A stretch of DNA of 64,000 nt from Casuarina equisetifolia (GCA_028551475.1 CM052361.1:7509501-7573500); one strand, 5' to 3'. Shown: positions 11,645 through 25,321, counted from the stretch's first letter. Translations and numbers: made by a program. Notes: generated from the sequence alone by a model not told the origin.

Positions 11645-12943
11645 TTATCTGAAATTTGTAGCCCAAGGATCCTGATCTTCCATCTTTAACATCTGAAGCA
11701 AGAACTCATTCCAATTGTCAATAGGACCAGGCAGGCACCAGTGAACACAATCAGCTATAGTCACATTTTCATGTGCCCAATGCCCATAATGGTATGAGTG
11801 TCCATCAGGCCTCAGCACCATAGCCTCAGTTGTATCTAGCATCTTGAATTTTGAACCCCTCTTGCTCCCCTTCCTCTCTGCTGCCCTCAGCTCCTCCACT
11901 TGAATCCTGTACAACTCCAAATCAGCCCCATCCACCTTATTTCTGAATTCGTCTCCGGCCTTGTTCTTGCACAACTCCCTCCTGTATTCCACTCCCCATT
12001 CTCGAAATGCGCCGGTGATAATGGCCTTAAGATAGTCATTCCGGGTGATCATGTTCTAAAGGCTTTTCTGTAACCGTAAAACATAGTCAGGTTTCTAACG
12101 CTATGTTTGAGGCATGCATGACACCCCACAACCTGACCATCTTCATAGAACATTTGTGGTCCGAAGAACCATCGTCCAGCTGAGATGATGACATAGTCGA
12201 ATGTCTCAATCTGAGCTGCCCATTCGTGATTTGCCTCGTCTAAATAAAGGTTCATGAGGCGGTTGTAGGTTGGTCCATTGGGTACTGTATCTATGGCATT
12301 GACCAGAAGGATGCCAATGTGAAGTTGTAGTCGACATAAAGCCAGCGCTTGAACCTTGGATCATTTGTGTAAGAAACATCTGCAGGATAGCCCACCTGAT
12401 AATTCAGAGGGTGAGAAACAAAGTTAAACTCTGAGAAAATTCACCAACTCATTTTTTGTAAAAGAAGTAAAGAGTTGGAACTTACTCTGGCCAAGAGGCA
12501 CAACAATGACTGCATCTGGTTTCTTCCCAAAGAGTCTGCAAGAAAGGCCATCGACTTCCCCTTGACAAGCTCCAAATCTGCATTGCGTCAAAGAGAGGTA
12601 GCTCGCACTCATGTGGTTTCCACCTCCATTTCAAGAACTCGGTATCTGGTCTACCAAACTTCATGCAGTTTTGTTGATCGAAGATCTCGCGCCAAGTTCC
12701 ATTAGTGTAGTAAGGACCACTGGGGTAGTGAAACCATTTTCCGCGGAATATATTGCATTTCTTCCCATACTTTGTGTTCATGACGTCATGTTTCCGAGAC
12801 AGCCATGGAGACGAGGAATTGTCTACCAGGTAGAATGGGATCACCAGGAGCAAAATCATGGCAATGGCTACCAAGAGAGCTTTAATGGTTGTGGTGGGCG
12901 ATAGGTTCTTCCCAAGGGAAAGCTCAATGACAGGGACTGCCAT
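11645..12943 (-). pseudogene. TBL pseudogene, copy B
   Basis: The two-exon layout of the neighbours is kept: exon 1 runs from the ATG at 12943 to 12486, and exon 2 runs from 12395 to 11645, with the donor and acceptor still recognisable. The coding frame is broken repeatedly. A one-base loss near 12575 shifts the frame just before the GDS block. The GDS Gly is replaced by Ala (ADSLGRN). A deletion near 12305 follows FTLA. A TGA at 12049-12051 falls after YGYRKAFRT, with neighbouring sequence missing. Another frame change lies near 11935. The C-terminal [12 protein letters not shown] block is still readable. Homology to copies A and C is unmistakable. Several independent lesions make a single sequencing error an unlikely explanation. 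Confidence 0.88.
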
Positions 12944-14252
12944 TGGAGGGGAATAGAAGAAGAAAACTTCGAGTTCTGGATTTGCGTGCGATAATTTAAG
13001 ACCAACAATGATGGACAGCATCCTAATTGCTTGTTCCGCTCAGAATTCAAGTAAATCATAAATGAGTGATGTGCTTCTGATACATAATTAAGACCAAGAT
13101 ATGATATTAAGTTTCTGGACAAGATACCTGTTAAAGGAACAATCTCACCTCATCAATTAAGCAAGATTCTCGAACTCTCCATCAACCACCGAATCAAAAC
13201 CTTCCAAGGAAACCTCCGCCACCAACCACCGGATCCACAAAGACGACAATTATTCAAATTCAAAATCAAATCAAGTCAATGATTTCCAAGTTTAAAATTA
13301 TCTTTATAATTCTGAAAATTTAAATGTCTTTCTAATTTATATTAGTCTCGTATCATTTATATTTCTTATTTTTTCTTCTTAAGATAGAGATATTATTCAC
13401 CCTATATGAGATTAGTCTTATACACATTAATCCATCGAATTCCAAAATATTAGTTCTCACATTGTGTCTACGGATTTTATTTCAGTTTAAGAATTTCTCT
13501 ACAAAATTTAATTATTTTGTAGAACTTATTCTTTTAACTATACCCAATAACCATAGAGACTGATAATTATAGCCTGCCTAGTGGATTCAGCTTTTATATT
13601 ATAATTTTAACTTAAACGTGAAGAAAGAGCCAAGCGACTATATGTCTGCAACTATTGCAAACTAGTTTCAGCATAAAAAGGCAAAAGAAAAAACCTTAGT
13701 AAAACAATGATGAGGACTTTCAAAAGAGGCAAAAAGCATGTAACACGTTCAATCTGGAAATCTTGGCCCCTTCCTGCAGTGGAATAGAATGATTGGAACA
13801 AGGTTAGTCAGGTTGCTTTCCCATGATAGCTTTTGGGATAAGGTGGGCAAACCAGGTTGGTGAAAGTAGTGACAAAAGTGCCGCAGGCCTTCATCATGGC
13901 TTTAATCTCAAGGAACTGGTGATATCTACCAAGTATCCCCAAATCAGATCGACTTCCCCTCTTCAGTTTTTCTTCTTCCTTTCTTTTTAAGTATGGTACT
14001 CTATTAATGCAAAGAATGGCATGTTATCGCTTTGTATTAATCAAAAGCTAGAATACTAGAAAGGTGCACCATGGTTGAATTCATGAGTGCTGACTCAACT
14101 AGCCGTCACCAACTTTTACCATCTTCAACTCATGAAATTCTCCTCCATATTCACTTACCACAACCATATTAAACATTGTGAGATACAAGAACACAACTCT
14201 CAAATAATAAGAAATAAGTAGAAAGATTAATATAGTAGAAGAATAAGCAAGC
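12944..14252. other. intergenic region between TBL copies B and C
   Basis: AT-rich, especially 13250-13620. No gene, RNA or clear repeat was recognised. Confidence 0.45.
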
Positions 14253-17200
14253 CTATCTGACTTGCAGTTTTCTGTCTTTTAAAAATTGAAGCCTCTCCTC
14301 ATACGATCTGACACCCTCCCTCTTTAACATCTCCAGCAGAAAGTCGCTCCAAGTGTCTATGGGCCCTGGCAAGCACCAATGCACACAGTCGTTGTACAAT
14401 GTTACATTCTCATGTGGCCAATGACCATATCTACTAGGGTGACCATCTGGCCTCAATAACATTGCCTGTGTCGTATCGAGCAACCGATATCTCAAACCCT
14501 TCTTCTTCCCTTCTCTTTCTGCCCTCCTGAATTCCTCCACTTGGGCCATGTATAACTCTAGATCATCACCCTCCATTCTTGTCTCACTGTTCCTAAACGG
14601 CCTGGTTCTCAGACAGTTCCCTCCTTCGTTCCACAGCCCGCCTTCAAAATGTGATGGTGCAAAAGTCCTAAGAAATGTTATACCCTTGTAGTTCTCTAGA
14701 CTATTAATGGCTTTAAAGGCAGTCCGAAAAGCTTTCCGGAAGCCGTAGTACTTTGTTAAGTCGGTAACATTGTCTTGGAAACAAAAGTGGCAGCCAACTA
14801 ATTCGCTATTCTCATAGAACATCATTGGCCGGAAGAACCAATGTCCGGCAGAGATGATCAAGTAGTCAAATTCTTCGACTTGTGTTGCCCACTTCTCATC
14901 GTACTCATCGAGATAGATATTGAAGAGACCTGTGTTTGTTGGACCATTTTTTTCTGCCTCTTTGGTTTTTACTAAATGCGGTGTCCAGAAAGTGGCCATA
15001 GTGAAGTTGTAGCTTGTGTATTTCCAACGTTTGAAATACTCATCTGGTGTGTATGAAACATCAATAGGATATTCTACCTGAAGATACAAGAATGGCAAGA
15101 AATTTGAAATCCAGATGATCCTGAACTATATGCCTACACAAACTTACTGTAGATTCATAATTTCACTGACACGTAAAACCCAAAAGCACTGAAGCATACT
15201 TATGAGAAAATCATCCATCGGAAATAATTATTTTATCAAGCAATTGTTTAACTCAAAGATGGGGATTTGGGATTGGATCCCATCGTGAGGGTGAAGTGTT
15301 AGTGTCTGAAAAAACTGAAAAAAAAAAAAAAGAAGAAGAAAAGAACAAGACTGCCGAGGTATCGGGGAATTTTAACATGACGGTGCATGTGAAGGCCAAA
15401 GTTTGTTCAGCAAGCGGTTTTGGTGACCAGCAGCTGCATCTGACAAATCAAGTTGTTACAAAGATCGGAATAATCTTTGCAGCACCCAGATCCGCGTGGA
15501 GGACAATCGTCCAGGTACACACTTTCAGTGATTAATTAATAGACAACAACAGAGAGTGAGCAGGGAATATTAGTAAAGGAACAAAGCAGAGGAGATGGGT
15601 TAGAATTTCATAATAGAAGGTCACAAAACTCAGTTGGCAAAATATTATTTTTCTATTCTCAATCGGGTCAGAGAGAGAAAGAGACCGAGAGAGACCTTTC
15701 AATAGTTAGTAATTTGGTGGGTCATACCACTTTCATAATTGATTAATATATCCTCTCTACAGCCTTAGATGATTATGTATTCTGTATTAGCCTGCATTTA
15801 CCAGAAGAAAATTGATTTGGGAATAAAAAAAAAAAAAAAAGAGTCATTCTATTACAAGTGGTGTAGGATCATAGCCTTCAATCTTTTTGTTATCACTAAT
15901 CTCTAAGAACATGTACTCCTACAAGCAACCAAGTGGTCATTTTTGTAGCTTAGCATTGTTGTTGATTAAAAACACTAAGACTAGGACCGCTTTTTAGCTT
16001 TCTATTAAAATTTATTATATCATCATAGTAAATAACACGAAAGTAACTCACTTTGAGTTCATTAGGTCAAGGGTTCGAAACCCTCTCCCCTCCCCCTTCC
16101 TTTGTGTGTGTAAAAAAAAAAAAAAGAAGTAACTTACTTCTATATCCTTAAGTGAAAATGGATTACTAAATTTAAGTAGCAATTAGCCATAAGCCTTTAG
16201 AATTCCTAGCCGCGAACATATATGCAACCATGGATTTGATGCAAAGATATCTTTTTCTATCAAATTATACACCATGGAATTCTTCAAATTCTAAAACTTT
16301 CTAGGACTAACAATATTCGCTAACTTTTCTTGCATTTCCACGTACTCTTCCAAAAAATTAAAAATAAAATTAGGGAAGTATAAAATATAAGATGGTCCAA
16401 TTTTGGAAAGCAACCTCGAGTATAAGTTCAATCTATTCTTTTGTCTTTTCCTATTTTCCTTGTCTACGTGGGTATTTCCTTCTACCACTCCTAAGGGAGA
16501 GGGGGTCATGCTCAATAATGATAAAGATGATGACAAGATGCTGAAGATGCCAATGGGGCTGATAATGTCATATGGCTAGTGAAAAGAGGGGATCGGGAAA
16601 CGAAGACAATCACATGTTTCACTGGCCCCGATAACACTTGTGTGCTGTCGTGTTACCTAATCCTTGGAAAAAAAACAACAGCTTAGGTCAACTAACCCCA
16701 AGCCTAATCAGAACCCCTTGGACAATTGAATTGAACATGGATTGAGTGGGAGATTAGTTTCGAATCCAATAACAAAAAGCTTACCTAAAACTTCGAAGTT
16801 TGTCTGACCGAGACAGCACCTTCCCACAAAATCTAAACTAAGATAGATGCATAGCAGCAGTTTGCTCGTTCAATGCAGGATGTGATATGAAATAAAGTGC
16901 TTAAAACATGCATTATGAATCTGGAAAATTTTGGTGCCAGAAGAGGAGAGGGGGCTTACCCTAGAGAGAAGGCAGATCAAGGACTGCATTTGGTTTCTTC
17001 CAACAGAGTCTCCGACAAAGGCTAATGACTTCCCTCTGACCAGTTCCAGGAACTGTGCAGGGTTGAAGAGAGGTAGGTTACACCCAGATGGTTTCCACCT
17101 CCACTTCATGAACTCAGAATCCGGTCTCCCGTACTTCATGCAATTTTGATGCTCATGTATTGCCCAGCACGTCGTGTTTGTGTAATACGGAGCATCCGGA

Positions 17201-17436
17201 TTCGGAACCCATTCTCCAGAAAATATGTCACAAGTCTTGTCGATGGATGATGTGCTTACCAAGACATCCTCAGAATCGTTCGAAGACTCTGGTTTTGGAG
17301 AATCGTTGAGCCTTAGCAGAGGGTAGTAGGGAACCACTGTGAGAAAAACTAGAGTAAAGATTACAAGAAGAACTATCTTGGGGGACTTCTGCAAGTGGTT
17401 TTTCCCCCAGGGAAACTCAATGGATCGGAGCTTCAT
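14253..17436 (-). CDS. trichome birefringence-like protein (TBL, PMR5/DUF231), copy C
   Basis: Exon 1 is 16960-17436 and exon 2 is 14253-15077, joined in phase 0 across an unusually long intron of about 1.88 kb; the product is 433 residues. The intron sits at the same codon as in copies A and B, which supports the join. Features are a cytosolic N-terminus starting [13 protein letters not shown], one membrane segment (about 21-37), the GDS motif at 142-144 in [10 protein letters not shown], and [14 protein letters not shown] with Asp389 and His392. The expected role is polysaccharide O-acetyltransferase in the Golgi lumen. A CT/GA microsatellite lies immediately upstream of the ATG. The intron includes a SINE-like insertion and poly-A tracts, which explain much of its size. 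The nearest Arabidopsis relatives are probably TBL19/20/21. Confidence 0.9.
16030..16127 (+). mobile_element. possible tRNA-derived SINE 3' fragment in the TBL-C intron
   Basis: A box-B-like GGGTTCGAAAC follows a degenerate box-A-like region. After it come a C-rich stretch, a GTGTGTGT run and a pure A tail of 14 bases. This arrangement is typical of plant SINEs. No target-site duplication was established and the 5' end is uncertain. Confidence 0.35.
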
Positions 17437-17440
17437 TCGC

Positions 17441-17479
<39 letters not shown>
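17441..17479. repeat. (GA/CT)n microsatellite upstream of the TBL-C start
   Basis: A pure GA tract on the plus strand, CT on the transcript strand, begins five bases upstream of the ATG of copy C and so lies in its leader. Confidence 0.9.
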
Positions 17480-17480
<1 letters not shown>

Positions 17481-20400
17481 CACGTTATGCAACTCTCGAG
17501 AAAGAGAGTTGTTCAGACAAGGGTGTGGAGAAATCTAAGAATAATACGTTGGCTGGACATTGTTATATGGTTTTGGTCTACGTAATACTCCCCAAACCAT
17601 TTTTTAAGGTGACTTTTATGCGTAGAAAATGACTGCACGTAACTGAAACCCTTTACTGATATCTTTTCTTTTTAGGGAACAAGATTAAAAAATGCTTAGG
17701 CTGAAGAATCTTTGGCAACCCAGTTGAATTTGATACTAGAGTTTTAAAATGAGATTTAAATTTCTCTTAGTTTAATTCTCAGGTTTAGATCTGTCATAGA
17801 TTCTGACAAATCAAACCCTTTTCCAATATGAAAGCTGCACAAATTACAAGAGAATCAGTGAAGCAGGTGCTTGACCTACAAGTAGAGGGATGAACCTTAT
17901 TTGCTTATTATTATTGTTACAGAGTTTTAAGAAGTAATCCCAGAAGGTCCTAACCTGAAAGAAAGATAAAAGAAGGTGGTTCTACGTTTTCCTTCCTTTC
18001 TTGGGTGTTCGTCGTTATTTTCATGATTTGTAGTACTACTCCCTCTCTATGTAACTGCGTGTTATGTAGATACTTGTCACACGATTTGCCCTCATATTCC
18101 TCTTTTCATTCTGTGAGTTTTATGCCTTTCTTTAGGGAGTCGTGCTTTTAGATTCTCTGGTGTTTCTCTTTGTACACTTTACAGCTTGTGTTCATTGCAG
18201 TTTGTTTATTGGTAAATCTTGCATTCATAAAAGACAAAGCAGCGTTTTCGTTAAGACAAACTAAAAGAAGAAAGAAAAAGTCAGGCAAAGGGAATTGAAT
18301 AGAACATGGGAAATGCACACCAAGTCTTAACTATCGGAGAGCTTTTACAAGTTGACCAGGACTCCTCAACATCTGCCAGCAGGTTCACGCCAAAGAAAAA
18401 GTCTTTACTAGGAAAGCTCATCTGATTATAACATGTGGGATTTCAAGAACGAGGAAAAAAAAAGATCAAACTAAATAGGAGAGGTGGCGAATTTGGGTGA
18501 TGTTGGGTAGTTTTGGGCAACTAGGTAAGTTTGACACAATGATTATGGCCCGAGTAAGCTCCAACACGGCTAAGTCATGCTCATCTACAAGACGGTGGTC
18601 GACTTGATTCCTAACTTGAGCTTATCTAGACCTTATAAGAGAAGGTTTAGTTAAGCAACTACAAAAGAAAGTTCCTGTTTACGCTTCAAGAACTTTTGTT
18701 TTGAAGCTTCTACGTACACTTTGGCTCTTTGGCTCTTTGGCTCTTCATCTCAAACACTCAATTACCGTTTGTTGTCTTGTCATGCGTCTTTTATCTTGTC
18801 GGTGCCCTACCCAAGACGAAACCGCTTAAATCATTTTTGTCTTTTCAAATGCGAGTGTCCAAAGAGAAGAACCCACTAAGAAACTCGAACCAAAAAAAAA
18901 TTGTCTTCACGGCCTACATATGATGTCACAAGCTGGTGTTACACAACAATAATCAAATATAGCGTATACAGTTCAAAAATATTAGGTGACCTCTCATACT
19001 TCACAACCACCATGCTCTTGGACTTTGCTACCATAATGGAAATAGCCGAGTCCATGCCAAGTTAGACTGTCTTCTTAACAAGTTTTTTCCTCCTCTGAGT
19101 AGGTGCAAGGTCCAATCAATCTTTTTGGATCCACTTGATTCTTTAATGGTAGGTATTTAATTCAAAAATTAAGTCTTCATTGATGCTGACCTACATATTT
19201 AAAAAATGCCCGTGGATGCGGGAAGATTCATGGAGTTTGACTGAAATGGAATTAAACAGACAACTCAATCTGGATCATCATTCTTTTAAATGTGAATTGA
19301 TTCAGTCTACATATTGAACATTGAACATGTGGAATAGAACTAACCGATTAAATATAGGAGTGACTCTTTCTTCATTCAGGAAAACTATAGGTTCCCCCAT
19401 TGCATACCAAATCATTGATATTTGGTAGCAAGAGATCTAGAAGTTGCTCTATCTTTTTCCAAATCAATCTCTTGGACAAAGGCTTAAAGCTCATTTTCCT
19501 TCTTACTCGAGTATCGCTCCCATACTAGGACTTTTTTGTTCTCGTAAATAGCACACCTAGTCTTAATCTTTAACTTAACGCTCTGGACCATCTGAAAGGG
19601 ATATTGTAGGGACACTTTAGCATTTGGTTTGATTCTGGGGTCCGGATTGAATCAGAAATGCCAAAGTCATGACAACTGGCCCCGTGCAGTTAACAATGAC
19701 TTTCGAACTTTGTCCTGTGCTTTTGTTTTCGGGTGATTTATTATATCTCTTAAGCATATAAATGGTTGTTCTAAGAAATCGATCTGATCTCAAAACCAAG
19801 CTTGTGGTTCTATAAACTAAAATGATTCAATTTTGGAAACTGCTGTTCACCCAATATAGGACTAAATGGGTTGGGAAGGGGGGAATTGGGTTTGTCAAAA
19901 TCGAATTTGAAAAGGATATGGGCTCGGTTTCGATGGCCTATGCTGTGCTAGATTCCCTAAGATATTGGACAAGGTCAACGAAGCGGGTCACATGCAACAA
20001 GAAATGGGCCTGCAAAAGGTAAGAAAGCATGGAAAGAAAGGGCGTAGGACATCAAGATTGTTTGGTCTCAAAACCAAACATACAGCAAAGTTCAAAGGGA
20101 GTTACTAATGCTAATTTGGAAATTTTATTTTTAAAAAATATCGTTGTAATATTAACAAAGTTACTACTGTTTTTTTATTGGAATTTGTTTATAGTTTTAA
20201 TTTGGAGGTAAACTTCTAATCTTATTATCCACAGTTACCTATTAGATATACAATTTTATTTTACTTATAAAAAAATACTGTAAAAAATTACAATGGTCTC
20301 AAGTAAAAGTGCATAGGATAAAATACAAATATGATTTCAATAGGCATATGACTTAGTTGGCAACTCATGTCACTAAAACTAAAAGATTCCAAGTTTGACA

Positions 20401-21433
20401 TTTAACTCTCCCTTACCCTTTCTTATTGAGTTAAAAAATACTCTATGGTAAAATTCTCTAGAAGGCAATCTATTAGATTTTATAAAAAAAATAGATCATA
20501 TTTAACTTAAAACTTCAAGATGTTAAGTGGAAGAATTTATTTTCTTATAAATTATTTATAACTTATTATGTTTCTTGTGTGAGACTAAATATGCCTCTTC
20601 ACCTAAAATGTGAGACAATACTTCCCATAAAGATTTTTATCCACAGCAATGTAAAACAACTTACTTGTGGCTTTACGTTATTTTACTTAACAAGCCCCAT
20701 CATCGTAATGAATATATCCAAACCATCTAGCATAGTGCTACTTTCAATGTGGTTTTTGGACTTACCCATATCCATAGAAGTGATAAGGGACAACTTAAGC
20801 TTTGATATCATGTTTAATATTATAAAAAATAATTCATATCCAATTTAAAACCCAAAGGTATCATCTGAATGAATTTATCTCTTTATAAATTACTTATTAA
20901 ATTCTTTTGTTTGTTCATGTAAGATTTTAAAACAAACAAAATCCTTAAATTCTTATATCAAACTTAACTACAAGCATCAATGGTCATTCTATATAAATTA
21001 ATTAAGAAAATAAAAAAGGATAAATGTTGACATGTTAAGATTTTAATTTAGGAGTACTAAAAATTTTCAAGAATCAAACTATTCGATTTTGAGACACTAG
21101 ACGTATTTGCAGACTCTTAGAACAATACTGAATCACTTGGAATGGTAATTAGAAAACAATCCTTTGGTTGATCTTGGACATGTATGTGGGATTCAAAGCA
21201 CGTTTTTTGACATATACTTTAAGAAAATACCAAATTATAAATGGTCACATACATAAAAAAGATTTCTGGTTGAAACTCTCTTGTTTTATTTATGCCTTGT
21301 AAGAATGTTTGTTTTGCTATTCTCAAAAGAGTAAAAGGCATAAAATAGAGATGAGGTTTTTAACAAGGCTTTAAACCAAGTTGGCTATGTAGTTATTGAG
21401 ATGAAACTACAATTTAAAGATGAGAAAAATGTG
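17480..21433. other. gene-poor intergenic region
   Basis: About 4 kb without a recognisable gene. It contains a short tandem repeat of TTTGGCTC (three units near 18718-18743). From about 20200 it becomes very AT-rich. Two similar stretches there (about 20505-20590 and 20845-20930) share an ATTTAT..CTTATAAATTA..TTATTA pattern and look like diverged copies of one repeat. The spacer before the copia element shows no conserved reading frame. Confidence 0.4.
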
Positions 21434-21750
21434 TGTGTCTATTTGGACATGAGTCTCCATGCTAGCAATTAATTTGGCAACATTATTGTTGGCTCCCACT
21501 CATCCCTAACAAAGAAGCTAGATGAAACCTACACCGATGCTCTATAACTTGTAGCTATAGAATGTTCATAGCATGCAACAATGACAGAGGTAGTGTTGGT
21601 GTTTTTCGTTTTGTGTTTATATAGGGTTACAATCCATTTTGAAATTAATTTAGGCATAATTTCTTCCAAGAACACTCTTGAATTTAGTTTGCTTGTCCAT
21701 GAACTATTGCAAGATTTACCCATTCGTTACTTTCCTCTTACATGTTAACA
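21434..21750 (+). repeat. 5' LTR of the copia element
   Basis: Starts TGTGTCTATT and ends GTTAACA, directly before the primer-binding-like TGGTATCC. It aligns along its length with 26902-27214; shared blocks include GGCAACATTATTGTT and AGGGTTACAATCCATTTTG. Confidence 0.85.
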
Positions 21751-22339
21751 TGGTATCCATAAACACACTCCGCATTTCACCCCTAAAAGTTCCTTATTTC
21801 GGTTTTTCTGGCCATTTTTGTGGATTTTTTTTACTTTCTATGTGTTCTTTTTAGCCTTCTCGATAACAAAATCGCACTTGTTGGCTTTCCTTTCCTTTTC
21901 CAACACTCGTAAAACCTATATGTAACTATTTGTATTTTATTGTTCAAATATGATGCCATTTGTCAATCAAGTTTTCATAAGCAAGACAACATTGCTTCTC
22001 TGCAAGTTATATTGAGAACGACGAACGTCTCCCATATGACATCATTTTCTCCTTTCAACATAAGAACATTGCTCAAGTCTCTGACACACGACATTGTTTT
22101 ACCCCATTTGCAAACAACATCATCAGAGCTTTGCCCTAACTATGGCCAATGACCACTCTGTTTATTCCAACAGCTAGTCCAATGAAGTAACACCTTATGT
22201 GATGCCACACCAAAGCAACATTGGGTGAAATAGTCCTTTCTATGACCTAATTATAACATTGCACCATCTGCTACAAGTACACAATTTGTCGCGCTAGAAA
22301 TGAGACAAAAATAAAAAATTAGGTCTAATTAGAACCCGA

Positions 22340-23345
22340 CTTCACTAACCTGTTCTATTTGCCCATTGGAGATACCAATTTGCTCACTCTAGTGACCATG
22401 AAACTAACTGAGAGCTTAAATTATGCCGTCTGGTACGAAACAATGACCATCACCCTATCGATTAAGAACAAATTGGTTTTCATCAATAGGCCTTACCTGA
22501 AACCAAAATCCAAGTCACCTATTTTGCCACTTTAGGAACGTTGCAACCAAGTTTGTTGGGGTTAGATTCTTAATTCCATCTCCAAAGACATTCACGTTAA
22601 GATGATTTACACTTATTCCGCTGCGAAAATGTGGGTAAAGCTTCACGCCTACTACCACCAAGTTGACCAGTCCTAGACTTATGACCTAATTACTCGGCTG
22701 TGTCATATTCAACAAGGGGAAAATTGATTACCACCTGTTTGGGTCGTCTCCGGCAACTCTGGGAAGAATATGAGTCCATAATGGAGCTCGTCTTGTTGTA
22801 GATGTTAACTTTTCCATTGTGGACAGAGCATTAGGAAACCCTAAAATTTTATCAAATGATGCATAGCCTTGATGAAGCTTATTTGGCCATTTGAGAGAAA
22901 ATTTTCACGATGTACCACTTTTGGACATGATTAAGGTCTATTCCATGCTTAGTAAAATTGAATATCATTGATGGTGGCAGAGAAGACAATTGGAGATTTC
23001 ACATTTGTTGCAATAAAATCCTTGTCCAACATAATAAGCTTGATCATTCACTCAAGATCTAATGCGGTAGGATGACCTATTAGGTTGACTTCAGTGCAGT
23101 CAATGCCTCCCAAAAACATGTCATTTACACTTAAAGTAGTGCAAAACGACTAGTTATTTAAGGCGAACAACTTGTCATTTAGGGCAAACGACATGTCATT
23201 TAAGGCCCCTCCAATTGAAAAATGCCAAATTTGTGGAAAAAAATGCCATAAACATGAGATTTTCTATTGCATCATTGATCTTTAATGTGATTATTGCAAG
23301 AACTACGGGCATGAGCACAAAGAATGCTATAAATTGAATGGTTTT
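22340..23345 (+). pseudogene. remnant gag with zinc knuckle
   Basis: Around 22350-22500 broken frames can be read as the copia gag signature (N-x-W-x-x-x-M...LS-x-KNKL-x-FI). Near 23286-23327 a CCHC zinc knuckle is still legible as CDYCKNYGHEHKEC. Stops and frame changes separate these pieces. Between them, at about 23143-23207, a short motif of roughly 21 bases (GGCAAACGACATGTCATTTA and variants) is repeated about three times. Confidence 0.7.
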
Positions 23346-23879
23346 CCTTTTAAGTATAAGAATTACAAAGAAAAAGCAAGACTAGTCTCGTAATTGATGA
23401 TTCAAATCAAGTCTTCATCACCAATACAGACTACTAGTGGTTTATGAAATTCATCAACGATGGTTCTCAGGATAGCCATGCTTATTTGGCTGAAGGTATG
23501 TTTGATTTCCTTAATAAAGTTTGGATAATTGATTTTGAAGTGATCACATTACTACCAATTTGAATTGTTTAGATTCGATTACATCATGTATATACATCTA
23601 AATCTAGGAAAGTTAAATTTTTCAATGATGATAATGCATTACTTACTCACACTAGAAACACCTAAATATCAAAGCACCTCAAATTGAACATTGTTTTATA
23701 TTCACCTGATTTTAAGTTCAATTTGATATCTATATCCAAATCCTACTTAGATAATAACTGTCGAATCATACTCTAGACCGATTTTTGTGTGTTTCAGGAT
23801 GTTTCAATGAGTGATGTCAAGTGATTGGGTCAAGTGAGGAATGGACTTTATTTTTTTGTTGTACATCCTACTAAGAAAG

Positions 23880-24900
23880 ATGTAACAATGTCTATTGATT
23901 CGAGTCCACATTTTGTAAACTTTTTGTCAAGTTGTACTGATTTCAATTTCAAACTTTAGCATTGTTGTTTAGGATATATGTCTGATGTAAAATTTAAGTT
24001 TATTAAAGAATTTTCTTTTCAAAATATCTTTTTAAATGAATGTTGTACAATTTGCCCTCTTGCGAAACAAACTCGCAACCCTTTTTCAACGCGTAACTAT
24101 GTAGTGTAATGGTTTTTTAACCCTATATACGTTGATGTTTAAAGACCATATCATATCCACAATCATGATGAATCACAGTATTTCCTCACTATTGTGAATG
24201 ATTTTTTATAAGGAACATACATGTTGATGTTTGAGGACATTATCAAATCCCCAATCATGACGAATCATGATATTTCCTCACCATTATGGATAATTTTTCA
24301 TAAGGAACATGTATATTCCTTATGAAGTCTAAAGATGAGACTTTTTCAAAATTAAAAGAGTTTCTTAATAAGTTTGAAACTAATGTCAAACATGTTAGGA
24401 CTGATAATGCCATTGATTTTTTTTTCATCTAGAGGAATTACACATGAAAGTTTATGCGTACATACTTTCTGATAGAACAGAGTTATTGAGCACAAACATT
24501 ATCACATCTTAGATGTTTCATGAATGCTAAAATTTTAGGTTCATCTCCCCACTAAGTTTTGGGGAGAATGGATTCTTATAATGATGTATTTCATCAATAA
24601 AATGTCATTCTCTGTATTAAATAAGGTTACACCTTATGAAAAATTATTTAGAAAAACACCAAAAAATTTTCATTTTAAGGCTTTTGAATGTCTTTGCTAT
24701 GCCACCATAGTTGAGCTCAAAGATAAATTTACTCCATAAGCAACACTTTGCATATTCATTGAATATGCATATACTCAGAAGGAGTACAAACTTTATAATC
24801 CCAAGAGTCATTGGTTTTTCATTAGTAGAAATGTAAAATTTCATAAGGACACTTTCCTTTTTACACATATAAAGCCCAAGTCACATTTTACTGGACAAGT
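23880..24900 (+). pseudogene. remnant integrase with an internal 92-base duplication
   Basis: Fragments of the integrase core are readable in shifting frames (for example HVDVxGxY, YFLTIMD, KHVRTDNA), with many stops. The segment from about 24127 to 24218 is repeated at 24219-24310. Both copies contain GTTGATGTTT and end TAAGGAACAT, exactly 92 bases apart. Confidence 0.65.
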
Positions 24901-25321
24901 CTCACTAACAGATCACATTGTAGAGGTTCCAAAAACACATAAACCTTCAGCGTCAATTGGTAAATGTCCTACCTCATTGCCCACTACATATAAGTCCATC
25001 CCCTCTCAATATAAGCAATTTGCTACACCTTTTTCAGCTCGTACACCCATACCTCTACCACCCTTAGCTAATTCATATAATTGTTTCTATGATGATGATG
25101 AACGAAAAACACTTTCACCATCCTTTGATCCATCTAATCCTCAAAATAGCATAATCCCAAGACACTCTACCAAAGTCCCTCGGCTACCATTTTGGTTAAA
25201 TGATTATGTATGCCTTACTATTTATGCTCTTGAAAGCACATCATATGAATACCCACTTTCAGCTTTTATTTCATATGATCATCTTCTAGCCCTCACCTAA
25301 AACTTTATTGCATCCATCTCA

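Noticed and set aside
18729-20211. Short plus-strand frames of 60-66 codons
   Set aside because: No start context, domain, or continuity by splicing; surroundings look like decayed spacer.
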